From positions 4,556,501 to 4,620,500 of the forward strand of contig NZ_JAGINK010000001.1 in the NCBI RefSeq assembly GCF_017875955.1: a stretch of 64,000 nucleotides of DNA, given 5' to 3'. Within the stretch, counting starts at the first letter, position 1. The number at the start of each line of letters is the position of its first letter. The notes below the pieces were generated by a model. That model was not told the DNA's origin and ran no database searches. It saw only the letters and a list, made by a program, of their open reading frames with translations. The stretch is from Pseudomonas sp. BP8. Its GTDB lineage: Bacteria; Pseudomonadota; Gammaproteobacteria; Pseudomonadales; Pseudomonadaceae. Below, piece by piece: positions 32,764 through 42,132 of the stretch. A program made the position numbers and the translations under genes.

Positions 32764-34350
32764 ATGACCCGCATCCTCGGTCACAACTACATCGGCGGCC
32801 AGCGCTCGGCCCAAGGCAGCCTGCTGCTCAAGAGCCTCGACGCCACTACCGGCGAGCCCTTGCCGGGCGTGTTCAGCCAAGCCACGGAGGCTGAAGTCGA
32901 CGCCGCTGGCAACGCTGCAGCGGCGGCTTTCCCGGCTTACCGCAATCTGCCTGCCGAGCAGCGCGCCGCCTTTCTCGAAGCGATTGCCGACGAACTCGAC
33001 GCCTTGGGCGATGACTTCGTCGCCACCGTGTGCCGCGAGACTGCCCTGCCCAGCGGCCGCATTCAGGGCGAGCGGGCCCGCACCAGCGGCCAGATGCGCC
33101 TGTTTGCCCACGTGCTGCGCCGGGGTGATTTTTACGGTGCGCGAATCGACCGTGCGCTGCCCGAGCGCCAGCCGCTGGCGCGCCCTGACCTGCGCCAGTA
33201 CCGCATTGGCGTAGGCCCGGTGGCAGTGTTTGGCGCGAGCAATTTCCCGCTAGCCTTCTCCACCGCCGGCGGCGACACCGCCTCGGCCCTGGCGGCCGGC
33301 TGCCCGGTGGTGTTCAAGGCCCACAGCGGGCACATGGCCACCGCTGAAGCGGTCGCCGATGCAATCCTGCGCGCCGCGGCCCGCTGCGGCATGCCGGACG
33401 GCGTGTTCAACATGGTCTATGGCGGCGGTGTCGGTGAGTGGCTGGTCAAGCATCCGGCGATCCAGGCGGTAGGCTTCACCGGCTCGCTCAAAGGCGGTAC
33501 GGCCCTTGGCCGCATGGCCGCCGAACGCACACAGCCAATCCCGGTATTTGCCGAGATGTCCAGTATCAATCCGGTGATCCTGCTGCCCGAGGCATTGCAG
33601 GCACGCGGCGCAACCCTGGCGCGGGAGTTGGCCGCGTCGGTGACGCTGGGTTGTGGCCAGTTCTGTACCAATCCGGGCTTGATCATCGGCATGCGCTCGG
33701 CGGCATTTGCCGACTTCATCGAGCTGTTCCAGGCGCAGATGGCTGAGCAGGCAGCGCAAACCATGCTTAACTACGGCACCCTGGCCAGTTACCGCAGCGG
33801 CCTCGAGCACCTGCACAGCCACCCCGGCGTGACCCACCTGGCGGGCGCCACGCAGGGCGACCGACAGGCGCAACCGCAGCTGTTCAAGGCGGATGTGAGC
33901 GTGCTGCTGAGTGGCGATCCTTTGTTGCAGGAAGAGGTGTTCGGGCCGGCAACCGTGCTCATCGAAGTGGAGGACCAGGGGCAACTGGCCGCGGCTATCA
34001 GGGCGCTGCGCGGGCAGCTGACGGCCACGCTGATTGGCGAAAGCGAGGAGCTTGCCAGCGCTGGCTGGCTGAGTGAGCTGCTGCAGGAAAAGGTCGGCCG
34101 GGTGTTGCTCAATGGCTACCCGACCGGGGTCGAGGTGTGCGACGCCATGGTCCATGGCGGGCCTTACCCGGCCACCTCGGACGCGCGTGGCACCTCGGTG
34201 GGCAGTTTGGCGATCGAGCGCTTCCTGCGGCCGGTATGCTTGCAGAATTACCCCGATGAGCTGCTGCCGCCAGCATTGCAGGACGCCAATCCGCTGGGGG
34301 TCATGCGCTTGGTGAATGGCGAGCAGAGCCGCGCGGCGATCGTTCGCTGA
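32764..34350 (+). CDS. 2,5-dioxovalerate (alpha-ketoglutarate semialdehyde) dehydrogenase
   Basis: A 528-residue NADP-type aldehyde dehydrogenase that oxidises 2,5-dioxopentanoate to 2-oxoglutarate, the last step of glucarate/galactarate and of some pentose breakdown. The start at 32764 has CAGGAG upstream. The group-specific N terminus (GHNYIGGQRSAQGS) and PVAVFGASNFPLAFSTAGGD are seen, as are the catalytic glutamate in PVFAEMSSINPV and catalytic cysteine in LGCGQFCTNPGL. Full length. It is 30 bp after the truncated dehydratase and apparently intact, so it is likely still made from the same promoter. Confidence 0.9.
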   Translation: MTRILGHNYIGGQRSAQGSLLLKSLDATTGEPLPGVFSQATEAEVDAAGNAAAAAFPAYRNLPAEQRAAFLEAIADELDALGDDFVATVCRETALPSGRIQGERARTSGQMRLFAHVLRRGDFYGARIDRALPERQPLARPDLRQYRIGVGPVAVFGASNFPLAFSTAGGDTASALAAGCPVVFKAHSGHMATAEAVADAILRAAARCGMPDGVFNMVYGGGVGEWLVKHPAIQAVGFTGSLKGGTALGRMAAERTQPIPVFAEMSSINPVILLPEALQARGATLARELAASVTLGCGQFCTNPGLIIGMRSAAFADFIELFQAQMAEQAAQTMLNYGTLASYRSGLEHLHSHPGVTHLAGATQGDRQAQPQLFKADVSVLLSGDPLLQEEVFGPATVLIEVEDQGQLAAAIRALRGQLTATLIGESEELASAGWLSELLQEKVGRVLLNGYPTGVEVCDAMVHGGPYPATSDARGTSVGSLAIERFLRPVCLQNYPDELLPPALQDANPLGVMRLVNGEQSRAAIVR

Positions 34351-34361
34351 GGTGAATCAGC

Positions 34362-34396
34362 AGCGGCCTCTTCGCGGGTTCGCGGGGCAAGCCGGC
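34362..34396. repeat. Degenerate REP copy
   Basis: GCGGCCTCTTCGCGGG is followed by a repeated TTCGCGGGGCAAGCCGG, so the element carries a short internal duplication and has lost the CGCTCCTACAGG half. It lies between the convergent stops of the dehydrogenase gene and prpD. Confidence 0.6.
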
Positions 34397-34425
34397 ATGA
34401 ACACCCCGACAGCCGGGCCACCGAC

Positions 34426-35910
34426 TCAGATCACGAACAGATCAACGAACGTGTGCACCGGCGTCGCCTCCAGGCGCGCCTGTGCCTTGCACAGCTCAAA
34501 AATCTCGGCACAGCGTTGCCCGGCAAAGCGCGTGGCGAGGTTGGCCTTGAATTTCTCTTCCAGCAATGGAATCCCTTCGGCACGCCGGCGCCGATGACCA
34601 ATCGGGTACTCCACTGTGATCTGCTCGGTGCTGCTGCCATCGTTGAAGAACACCTGTACGGCATTGGCAATCGAGCGCTTGTCGGCTTCGAGGTACTCGC
34701 GGCTGAAACGCGGCTCTTCGACAATCTCCATCTTCTCGCGCAGGCGGTCGATGGTCGGATGGGCGGCGTGGAAGCTGTCTTCGTAGTGCTCCGCCACCAG
34801 GTTGCCGAAAATCAGCGGCACGGCCGTCATGTACTGCAGGCAGTGATCGCGGTCGGCGGCATTGGCCAGCGGGCCGACCTTGGAGATGATGCGGATCGCC
34901 GACTCATGGGTGGTGATGACAATGCGCTCGATCTCGTGCAAGCGGTTGCGCACTTTCGGATGCAACACCACCGCCGCTTCACAGGCGGTCTGCGCATGGA
35001 ACTCGGCGGGGAAGCTGATCTTGAACAGGACGTTCTCCATCACATAGCTAGCAAACGCCTGCGGCAGGCTGAACCCGCGCTGCGCGTCGGGCTTGAGCGC
35101 CAAGTCCTTGTTGGTGTGGCTGAACAGCACGTCATAGAAGCCCCACTGCGGCGCCGTGAGCACCCCTGGTATGCCCATCTCACCGCGCAAGGCGATGTCC
35201 GCCAGGCGCACACCGCGACTCGACGCATCACCGGCTGCCCACGATTTGCGCGAGCCGGCGTTGGGTGCATGGCGATAGGTGCGCAACGCCTGGCCATCGA
35301 CAAAGGCGTGCGACAGGGCCGAGAGCAGCTGCTCGCGGTTGGCCCCCATCAACTTGGCGCACACCGCCGTCGATGCCACCTTGACCAACAGCACGTGATC
35401 CAGCCCCACCCGATTGAACGAGTTTTCCAAGGCCAGCACGCCCTGGATCTCATGGGCCATGACCATCGCTTCGAGCACATCGCGCATGCTCAACGGCTGC
35501 TCACCGAGCGCCACTCGGCGCTGCGAAAGATGATCCGCCACGGCCAGAATCCCGCCGAGGTTGTCTGAGGGGTGCCCCCATTCAGCCGCCAGCCAGGTGT
35601 CGTTGTAATCCAGCCAACGCACGATGCAGCCGATGTCCCAGGCCGCCTTGACCGGATCGAGCCGGTAGGAAGTCCCCGGCACCCGCGCGCCGTGCGGTAC
35701 CACGGTGCCCTCCACCAGCGGCCCGAGGTGCTTGGTGCATTCCGGAAAACGCAGCGCCAGCAAGCCGCAACCCAAAGTGTCGATCAGGCAATTGCGCGCA
35801 GTATCCAGCGCCTCGGCCGAGCCGACCTGATAGTCGAGCACGTAGTCGGCAATGGTTTGCAGCACCCGGTCGTAGTCCGGACGGTCGTTCAGGTCAACGT
35901 TGGCACTCAT
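34426..35910 (-). CDS. prpD: 2-methylcitrate dehydratase PrpD
   Basis: A 494-residue MmgE/PrpD-family enzyme that dehydrates 2-methylcitrate to 2-methyl-cis-aconitate. It starts MSANVDLNDRPDYDRVLQTI with GGAAG upstream of 35910. Typical segments are NCLIDTLGCGLLALRFPECT, WLDYNDTWLAAEWGHPSDNL and SFPAEFHAQTACEAAV. Last gene of the prp operon. AcnD with PrpF performs the same step to a different isomer, so this genome keeps both routes, as other pseudomonads do. Confidence 0.95.
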   Translation of the reverse strand: MSANVDLNDRPDYDRVLQTIADYVLDYQVGSAEALDTARNCLIDTLGCGLLALRFPECTKHLGPLVEGTVVPHGARVPGTSYRLDPVKAAWDIGCIVRWLDYNDTWLAAEWGHPSDNLGGILAVADHLSQRRVALGEQPLSMRDVLEAMVMAHEIQGVLALENSFNRVGLDHVLLVKVASTAVCAKLMGANREQLLSALSHAFVDGQALRTYRHAPNAGSRKSWAAGDASSRGVRLADIALRGEMGIPGVLTAPQWGFYDVLFSHTNKDLALKPDAQRGFSLPQAFASYVMENVLFKISFPAEFHAQTACEAAVVLHPKVRNRLHEIERIVITTHESAIRIISKVGPLANAADRDHCLQYMTAVPLIFGNLVAEHYEDSFHAAHPTIDRLREKMEIVEEPRFSREYLEADKRSIANAVQVFFNDGSSTEQITVEYPIGHRRRRAEGIPLLEEKFKANLATRFAGQRCAEIFELCKAQARLEATPVHTFVDLFVI

Positions 35911-35966
35911 CTCTCATACTTCCTGTGGCAGAGGATCGATTGAAAAAGCCGAGCGCCAGCCACGTG

Positions 35967-37157
35967 CTAGAAGGCGTCGCCGGGCACTCGCACCCAGCCC
36001 TCCATCAGCACGCGAGCGCTGCGGCTCATGATTGCTTTGGTCACGCGCCATTCGCCGTTCACCTGCTGCGCCTGGGCGCCGACCCGCAAGGTGCCGGACG
36101 GATGCCCGAAGCGCACCGCAGCACGCTGCGTGCCACCGGCGGCGAGGTTGACCAGGGTGCCGGGGATCGCCGCCGCAGTGCCGATGGCCACCGCGGCGGT
36201 ACCCATCATGGCGTGGTGCAGTTTGCCCATGGACAATGCGCGCACCAGCAGGTCGATATCGTCCGCAGCCACGGCCTTGCCGCTTGACGCAGTGTAGGCC
36301 AGCGGCGGCGCGACGAAGGCGACCTTGGGCGTGTGCTGACGCTGGGCAGCGGCGTCGATGTGCTCGATCAGGCCCATGCGCAGGGCACCGTAGGCGCGGA
36401 GGGTCTCGAACCGCGCCAAGGCTGCGGCATCGCCGTTGATCGCGTCCTGCAGCTCGCTGCCGGTGTAACCGATATCGGCAGCGTTGACGAAGATGGTCGG
36501 AATACCGGCATTGATCAGCGTCGCCTTGAACGTGCCGACCCCGGGTACTTCCAGCTCATCGACCAGATTGCCCGTGGGGAACATCGCCCCGCCCTCGCCG
36601 TCTTCATCAGCCGCCGGGTCGAGAAACTCCAATTGCACTTCGGCGGCGGGGAAGGTCACCCCGTCCAGCTCGAAATCACCGGTTTCCTGCACTTCACCGT
36701 CGCTGATCGGCACGTGGGCAATGATGGTCTTGGCGATGTTGGCCTGCCAGATGCGCACGGTGGCAATGCCATTGCGCGGGATGCGCGCGGCGTCGACCAG
36801 ACCGCTGCTGATGGCGAACGAGCCGACGGCGGCCGACAGGTTGCCGCAGTTGCCGCTCCAGTCGACGAAGGCCTTGTCGATCGAGACTTGGCCGAACAGG
36901 TAGTCGACGTCGTGTTCGGGGCGGGTGCTGGGGGCAACGATCACGGTTTTGCTGGTACTGGAGGTCGCGCCGCCCATGCCGTCGATCTGCTTGCCGTAGG
37001 GGTCGGGGCTGCCGATCACGCGCAACAACAGAGCGTCGCGTGCCGGGCCGGGTTGCTGGGCGCGCTCGGGGAGGTCTTGCAGGCGGAAGAACACGCCTTT
37101 GCTGGTGCCGCCACGCAGGTAGGTGGCGGGGATTCTGATTTGCGCTGCATGTGCCAT
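35967..37157 (-). CDS. prpF: 2-methylaconitate cis-trans isomerase PrpF
   Basis: A 396-residue isomerase that converts the trans-2-methylaconitate made by AcnD to the cis form for hydration. It has the PrpF signature RIPATYLRGGTSKGVFFRL near the N terminus, NCGNLSAAVGSFAI around the catalytic cysteine region, and GTAAVAIGTAAAIPGT and RFGHPSGTLRVGA later. It lies between acnD (65 bp) and prpD (56 bp) on the same strand. Confidence 0.95.
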   Translation of the reverse strand: MAHAAQIRIPATYLRGGTSKGVFFRLQDLPERAQQPGPARDALLLRVIGSPDPYGKQIDGMGGATSSTSKTVIVAPSTRPEHDVDYLFGQVSIDKAFVDWSGNCGNLSAAVGSFAISSGLVDAARIPRNGIATVRIWQANIAKTIIAHVPISDGEVQETGDFELDGVTFPAAEVQLEFLDPAADEDGEGGAMFPTGNLVDELEVPGVGTFKATLINAGIPTIFVNAADIGYTGSELQDAINGDAAALARFETLRAYGALRMGLIEHIDAAAQRQHTPKVAFVAPPLAYTASSGKAVAADDIDLLVRALSMGKLHHAMMGTAAVAIGTAAAIPGTLVNLAAGGTQRAAVRFGHPSGTLRVGAQAQQVNGEWRVTKAIMSRSARVLMEGWVRVPGDAF

Positions 37158-37222
37158 TGAGGTGGTGTCCTGATTGATCTGTCGTTGCCGGAACCCTGGG
37201 GCCGCTTTGCGGCCCCCGTGGC

Positions 37223-39811
37223 TTACGCGGTCGCTTCGAGGAAGTCCTGGGCAAAGCGCTGCAACACGCCGCCCGCCTCGTAGATCGACACTTCTTCAGC
37301 CGTATCCAGCCGGCAGGTCACCGGCACCTCGAGCTGTTCGCCATCACGCCGGGTCACTACCAGGGTCAAGGTTGCCCGCGGCGTGCGCTTGCCGACTACG
37401 TCATAGGACTCGCTGCCATCCAGGCCGAGCGTGTTGCGGTCGGTGCCGGGCTTGAACTCCAGCGGCAACACACCCATGCCCACCAGGTTGGTGCGGTGAA
37501 TACGCTCGAAGCCTTCGGCAACGATTGCCTCGACCCCGGCCAGACGTACGCCCTTGGCCGCCCAGTCACGCGACGAGCCTTGGCCGTAATCGGCACCGGC
37601 AACAATGATCAGTGGCTGCTTGCGCTCCATGTAGGTCTCGATCGCCTCCCACATACGCGTCACCTTGCCCTCCGGCTCAAGCCGGGTCAGCGAACCCTGC
37701 TTCACGCTGCCGTCGTCCTTGCGCACCATTTCATTGAACAGCTTGGGGTTGGCAAAGGTGGCGCGCTGCGCGGTGAGGTGATCGCCGCGGTGGGTCGCAT
37801 AGGAATTGAAGTCCTCCTCGGGCAGGCCCATCTTCGCCAGGTATTCACCGGCGGCACTGTCGAGCATGATCGCATTCGACGGTGACAGGTGATCGGTGGT
37901 GATGTTGTCCGGCAGCACCGCCAGCGGGCGCATGCCACGCAAGGTGCGTTCACCGGCCAGGGCGCCTTCCCAGTACGGCGGGCGACGGATGTAGGTGCTC
38001 ATCGGGCGCCAGTCATACAGCGGCGCAACCTTGGGCCCGCGGTCTTCTTCGATGGCGAACATCGGGATATAGACCTGACGGAACTGCTCCGGCTTGACCG
38101 CCGCACGCACCACTGCGTCGATCTCTTCATCGCTCGGCCAGATGTCCTTGAGGCGGATCTCCTTGCCATCGACCACGCCGAGCACATCCTTCTCGATGTC
38201 GAAGCGGATGGTCCCGGCGATGGCGTAGGCCACCACCAGCGGTGGCGAAGCCAGGAAGGCCTGCTTGGCGTAGGGGTGGATGCGCCCATCGAAGTTGCGG
38301 TTGCCCGAGAGCACGGCAGTGGCGTACAGATCGCGGTCGATGATTTCCTGCTGGATCTGCGGATCGAGCGCGCCCGACATGCCATTGCAGGTGGTGCAGG
38401 CGAAGGCGACGATGCCGAAGCCCAGTTGCTCGAGCTCCTGCTCCAGGCCGGCCTCCTGCAAGTACAGCTTGACCGCCTTGGAGCCCGGCGCCAGCGACGA
38501 CTTGACCCACGGCTTGCGAGTCAGGCCCAGGCGGTTGGCATTACGCGCCATCAACCCGGCGGCAATCACGTTGCGCGGGTTGCTGGTGTTGGTGCAACTG
38601 GTGATGGCGGCAATGATTACCGCACCGTCAGGCATTTGCCCTGGGACATCCTCCCAGGCACCGGCGATACCCTTGGCAGCGAGGTCGCTGGTGGCGACGC
38701 GGGCATGCGGGTTGGACGGGCCGGCCATGTTGCGCACCACGCTCGACAGGTCGAAGCTCAGCCCACGCTCGTATTCGGCGTTGACCAGGCTGTCGGCCCA
38801 CAGGCCGGCGACCTTGGCGTAGGTCTCGACCAGCTTGACCTGCTGTTCTTCACGGCCGGTCAGGCGCAGGTAGTCGATGGTCTGTTGGTCGATGGCAAAC
38901 ATCGCCGCCGTGGCGCCGTATTCAGGGGCCATGTTGGAGATGGTCGCGCGGTCACCGAGGGTCAGCGCCCGAGCGCCCTCACCGTGAAACTCAAGGTAGG
39001 CACCGACCACTTTCTGCTGACGAAGGAACTCGGTCAGGGCCAGTACCAGGTCGGTGGCGGTGATGTTCGGCTGCAACCGGCCGGTCAGCTCGACGCCAAC
39101 GATCTCCGGCAAGCGCATCCACGAGGCGCGGCCGAGCATGACGTTCTCGGCTTCGAGGCCGCCGACGCCGATGGCGATCACCCCCAGCGCGTCGACATGC
39201 GGGGTGTGGCTGTCAGTGCCGACGCAGGTGTCCGGGTAGGCCACGCCGTGGTCGCTGTGGATTACCGGCGACATTTTCTCCAGGTTGATCTGGTGCATGA
39301 TGCCGTTGCCGGGCTGGATCACGTCGACGTTCTTGAAGGCTTTCTTGGTCCAGTTGATGAAGTGGAAACGGTCTTCGTTGCGGCGGTCTTCGATAGCGCG
39401 GTTCTTGTCGAATGCCTGCGGGTCGAAACCACCGCACTCGACCGCCAGCGAGTGGTCGACAATCAACTGCACCGGCACCACCGGGTTGACCTGGGCCGGG
39501 TCGCCGCCTTTGTCGGCAATCGCATCGCGCAGGCCGGCGAGGTCGACCAGTGCGGTCTGGCCAAGGATGTCATGGCAGACCACGCGGGCCGGAAACCACG
39601 GGAAGTCGAGGTCGCGCTTGCGCTCGATCAACTGCTCGAGCGAGGCATTGAGGGTGGCCGGATCACAGCGGCGCACGAGGTTTTCGGCGAGCACGCGGGA
39701 GGTGTACGGCAGGCCGTCATAGGCGCCGGGCTTGAGCGCCTCGACCGCGGCGCGGGTGTCGAAGTAGTCCAGGGCTGAGCCTGGCAGGGGCTTGCGGAAG
39801 GCTGTGTTCAT
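37223..39811 (-). CDS. acnD: Fe/S-dependent 2-methylisocitrate dehydratase AcnD
   Basis: An 862-residue aconitase-superfamily enzyme of the AcnA/IRP type that works on 2-methylcitrate. Iron-sulfur cysteines lie in AAITSCTNTSNP and FACTTCNGMSG; GTDSHTPHVDALGVIAIGVG contains the catalytic HTPH, and the swivel domain ends GADYGQGSSRDWAAKG. The order in the prp operon and the presence of prpF next to it identify AcnD over AcnA. The start at 39811 is MNTAFRKPLPGSALDYFDTR. A REP pair separates it from prpC. Confidence 0.95.
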   Translation of the reverse strand: MNTAFRKPLPGSALDYFDTRAAVEALKPGAYDGLPYTSRVLAENLVRRCDPATLNASLEQLIERKRDLDFPWFPARVVCHDILGQTALVDLAGLRDAIADKGGDPAQVNPVVPVQLIVDHSLAVECGGFDPQAFDKNRAIEDRRNEDRFHFINWTKKAFKNVDVIQPGNGIMHQINLEKMSPVIHSDHGVAYPDTCVGTDSHTPHVDALGVIAIGVGGLEAENVMLGRASWMRLPEIVGVELTGRLQPNITATDLVLALTEFLRQQKVVGAYLEFHGEGARALTLGDRATISNMAPEYGATAAMFAIDQQTIDYLRLTGREEQQVKLVETYAKVAGLWADSLVNAEYERGLSFDLSSVVRNMAGPSNPHARVATSDLAAKGIAGAWEDVPGQMPDGAVIIAAITSCTNTSNPRNVIAAGLMARNANRLGLTRKPWVKSSLAPGSKAVKLYLQEAGLEQELEQLGFGIVAFACTTCNGMSGALDPQIQQEIIDRDLYATAVLSGNRNFDGRIHPYAKQAFLASPPLVVAYAIAGTIRFDIEKDVLGVVDGKEIRLKDIWPSDEEIDAVVRAAVKPEQFRQVYIPMFAIEEDRGPKVAPLYDWRPMSTYIRRPPYWEGALAGERTLRGMRPLAVLPDNITTDHLSPSNAIMLDSAAGEYLAKMGLPEEDFNSYATHRGDHLTAQRATFANPKLFNEMVRKDDGSVKQGSLTRLEPEGKVTRMWEAIETYMERKQPLIIVAGADYGQGSSRDWAAKGVRLAGVEAIVAEGFERIHRTNLVGMGVLPLEFKPGTDRNTLGLDGSESYDVVGKRTPRATLTLVVTRRDGEQLEVPVTCRLDTAEEVSIYEAGGVLQRFAQDFLEATA

Positions 39812-39857
39812 ATTATTAGTCAGGCTCGGTCACGGTTTTTGAAGGCTCGCACCATCC

Positions 39858-39952
39858 CTGTAGGAGCGGGCTTGACCCGCGAAGGCGTCAGCCCTGACAA
39901 CAGAGGTGGTTGTGCTGACGCTTTCGCGGGGCAAGCCCGCTCTCCTACAGGA
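39858..39952. repeat. REP pair inside the prp operon
   Basis: TGTAGGAGCGGGCTTGACCC and its inverted partner CTTTCGCGGGGCAAGCCCGC flank a short spacer between the stop of prpC (39971) and the start of acnD (39811). Such hairpins can stabilise upstream mRNA and lower downstream expression. Confidence 0.85.
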
Positions 39953-39970
39953 TCGGATGAAGGCCTTGGC

Positions 39971-41098
39971 TCAGCGCTGCTCGATCGGCACGAACCGGCG
40001 CTGTTCGACACCGACGTACTCGGCGCTCGGGCGGATGATGCGGTTGTTCTCGCGCTGCTCGAACACATGCGCCGCCCAGCCAGTCAGGCGTGAGCAGACG
40101 AAGATCGGCGTAAACAGCTTGGTCGGGATGCCCATGAAGTGATACGCCGAGGCATGGTAGAAGTCGGCGTTGGGGAACAGACGCTTCTGCTCCCACATGG
40201 TCTTGTCGATGGCTTCGGACACCGGATACAGCACGGTGTCACCGACCTCGTCGGCGAGCTGCTTGGACCAGCCCTTGATCACCTCGTTGCGCGGGTCGGA
40301 CTCTTTGTAGATCGCATGGCCAAAGCCCATGATCTTGTCCTTGCGCTCAAGCATCCTGAGCAACTCGGCAGTGGCGTCCTGCGGGCTCTGGAAGCGTTCG
40401 ATCAGCTCCATCGCCGCTTCGTTGGCGCCGCCATGCAACGGGCCGCGCAGCGAGCCGATGGCAGCGGTTACGCAGGAGTACAGGTCGGACAGGGTCGACG
40501 CGCAGACCCGCGCGGTGAAGGTCGACGCATTGAACTCGTGTTCGGCATACAGGATCAGCGAAACGTTCATCACCTTGACGTGCAGCTCGCTCGGCGGCTT
40601 GCCATGCAGCAGCTGCAGGAAATGCCCGCCCAAGGTGTCCTGGTCCGTGCTGCACTCGATGCGCACACCGTGGTGACTGAAGCGATACCAGTAGCACATG
40701 ATCGCCGGGAACAGCGCCAGCAGGCGGTCAGTCTTGTCGCGCTGGGCGTCGAAGGTCAGTTCGGGCTCAAGGGTGCCGAGGACTGAGCAGCCGGTACGCA
40801 TCACATCCATCGGGTGGGCATCGCGGGGGATACGTTCGAGGACTTCCTTGAGCGCTTGCGGCAGGTCGCGCAGGCCTTTGAGCTTGCGCTTGTAGTCGTC
40901 CAGCTCGGCCTGGGTCGGCAGTTCGCCGTAGAGCAGCAGGAAGGCGACTTCTTCGAACTCGGCGTCTTTGGCCAGGTCGCGCACGTCATAACCGCGGTAG
41001 GTCAGGCCGGCGCCGGCCTGGCCGACGGTCGACAGGGCAGTCTGGCCGGCCACCTGGCCACGCAGGCCTGCGCCACTGAGTACTTTTGCTTCGGCCAT
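39971..41098 (-). CDS. prpC: 2-methylcitrate synthase PrpC
   Basis: A 375-residue citrate synthase homologue that condenses propionyl-CoA with oxaloacetate. Residues for catalysis are visible in GPLHGGANEAAMELI and IMGFGHAIYKESDPRNEVIK; DAHPMDVMRTGCS and FSHHGVRIECSTDQDTLGGH are typical of PrpC. The length is shorter than GltA, which also fits. Between prpB and prpC is a 143-bp gap with a REP pair. Confidence 0.96.
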   Translation of the reverse strand: MAEAKVLSGAGLRGQVAGQTALSTVGQAGAGLTYRGYDVRDLAKDAEFEEVAFLLLYGELPTQAELDDYKRKLKGLRDLPQALKEVLERIPRDAHPMDVMRTGCSVLGTLEPELTFDAQRDKTDRLLALFPAIMCYWYRFSHHGVRIECSTDQDTLGGHFLQLLHGKPPSELHVKVMNVSLILYAEHEFNASTFTARVCASTLSDLYSCVTAAIGSLRGPLHGGANEAAMELIERFQSPQDATAELLRMLERKDKIMGFGHAIYKESDPRNEVIKGWSKQLADEVGDTVLYPVSEAIDKTMWEQKRLFPNADFYHASAYHFMGIPTKLFTPIFVCSRLTGWAAHVFEQRENNRIIRPSAEYVGVEQRRFVPIEQR

Positions 41099-41157
41099 TG
41101 TGTTTCTCCTTTATTGAACTTGTTATGGAATCGCTGGCTAATCGTTGTTGCCTGTTG

Positions 41158-41235
41158 TGGCCTCTTCGCGGGGCAAGCCCGCTCCTACAGGGTTAGCGGC
41201 GCTCATACATCCTGTAGCGAAGAGGCCACAACAGG
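41158..41235. repeat. REP copy with internally deleted inverted partner
   Basis: A complete REP (GCCTCTTCGCGGGGCAAGCC to CTACAGG, 41160-41193) is followed by an inverted partner reading CCTGTAGCGAAGAGGCC (about 41213-41229) that has lost the central GGAGCGGGCTTGCCCC. It lies between prpB and prpC. Confidence 0.8.
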
Positions 41236-41241
41236 CTTACC

Positions 41242-42132
41242 TCATCCCTTCTGCTGGGCAAACAGCGCGTCGAGGCTCTGCTCGAAAGCGTGATAGCCGA
41301 TTGCATCGTAGAGCTCCATGCGCGTCTGCATGGTGTCGACCACGTTTTTCTGGGTGCCGTCACGGCGCAGCGCGGTGTAGACGTTTTCCGCCGCCTTGTT
41401 CATCGCGCGGAACGCCGACAGTGGGTACAGCACCAGCGACACGTCGACCGAGGCCAGCTCTTCGGTGGTGTACAGCGGCGTTGCGCCGAACTCGGTGATA
41501 TTGGCAAGAATCGGCGCCTGTACCCGGTCAGCAAAAGTCTTGTACATCTGCAATTCGGTAATCGCCTCCGGGAAGATCATGTCGGCGCCGGCCTCGATGC
41601 ACGCGGCAGCGCGGTCCAGTGCAGCGTTCAGGCCTTCTACCGCAAGGGCGTCGGTGCGCGCCATGATCACGAAACTGTCATCCAGGCGAGCGTCGACCGC
41701 CGCCTTGATGCGATCGACCATCTCCTGTTGGGTGACGATCTCCTTGTTCGGGCGGTGGCCGCAGCGCTTGGCACCGACCTGGTCTTCGATATGGATCGCT
41801 GCCGCGCCGAATTTGTTCATCGAACGTACCGTGCGCGCGACGTTGAACGCAGAGGCGCCGAAACCGGTGTCGACATCCACCAGCAGCGGTACATCGCATA
41901 CATCGGTAATCCGCCGCACGTCGGTGAGCACGTCGTCCAGGCCACTGATGCCCAGGTCAGGCAGCCCCAGCGAGCCGGCCGCTACACCGCCACCGGACAG
42001 GTAGATGGCCTTGAAGCCGGCGCGTTGCGCCAGCAGCGCGTGGTTGGCGTTGATCGCGCCGACTACCTGCAACGGATGTTCGGCGGCAACCGCGTCGCGG
42101 AAACGTTGGCCGGGCGTGCTCTTCACAGTCAT
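41242..42132 (-). CDS. prpB: 2-methylisocitrate lyase PrpB
   Basis: A 296-residue lyase of the ICL/PEP-mutase family that cleaves methylisocitrate to succinate and pyruvate. The signature loop is GAKRCGHRPNKEIV with the catalytic cysteine, and DVDTGFGASAFNVARTV binds metal. Its ATG at 42132 overlaps the stop of the GntR regulator (4 bp). First enzyme gene of the operon. Confidence 0.96.
   Translation of the reverse strand: MTVKSTPGQRFRDAVAAEHPLQVVGAINANHALLAQRAGFKAIYLSGGGVAAGSLGLPDLGISGLDDVLTDVRRITDVCDVPLLVDVDTGFGASAFNVARTVRSMNKFGAAAIHIEDQVGAKRCGHRPNKEIVTQQEMVDRIKAAVDARLDDSFVIMARTDALAVEGLNAALDRAAACIEAGADMIFPEAITELQMYKTFADRVQAPILANITEFGATPLYTTEELASVDVSLVLYPLSAFRAMNKAAENVYTALRRDGTQKNVVDTMQTRMELYDAIGYHAFEQSLDALFAQQKG

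Noticed and set aside
37889..39778. 629-codon plus-strand frame
   Set aside because: It is antisense to acnD, whose domains and catalytic motifs are all present; high GC makes long antisense frames common.
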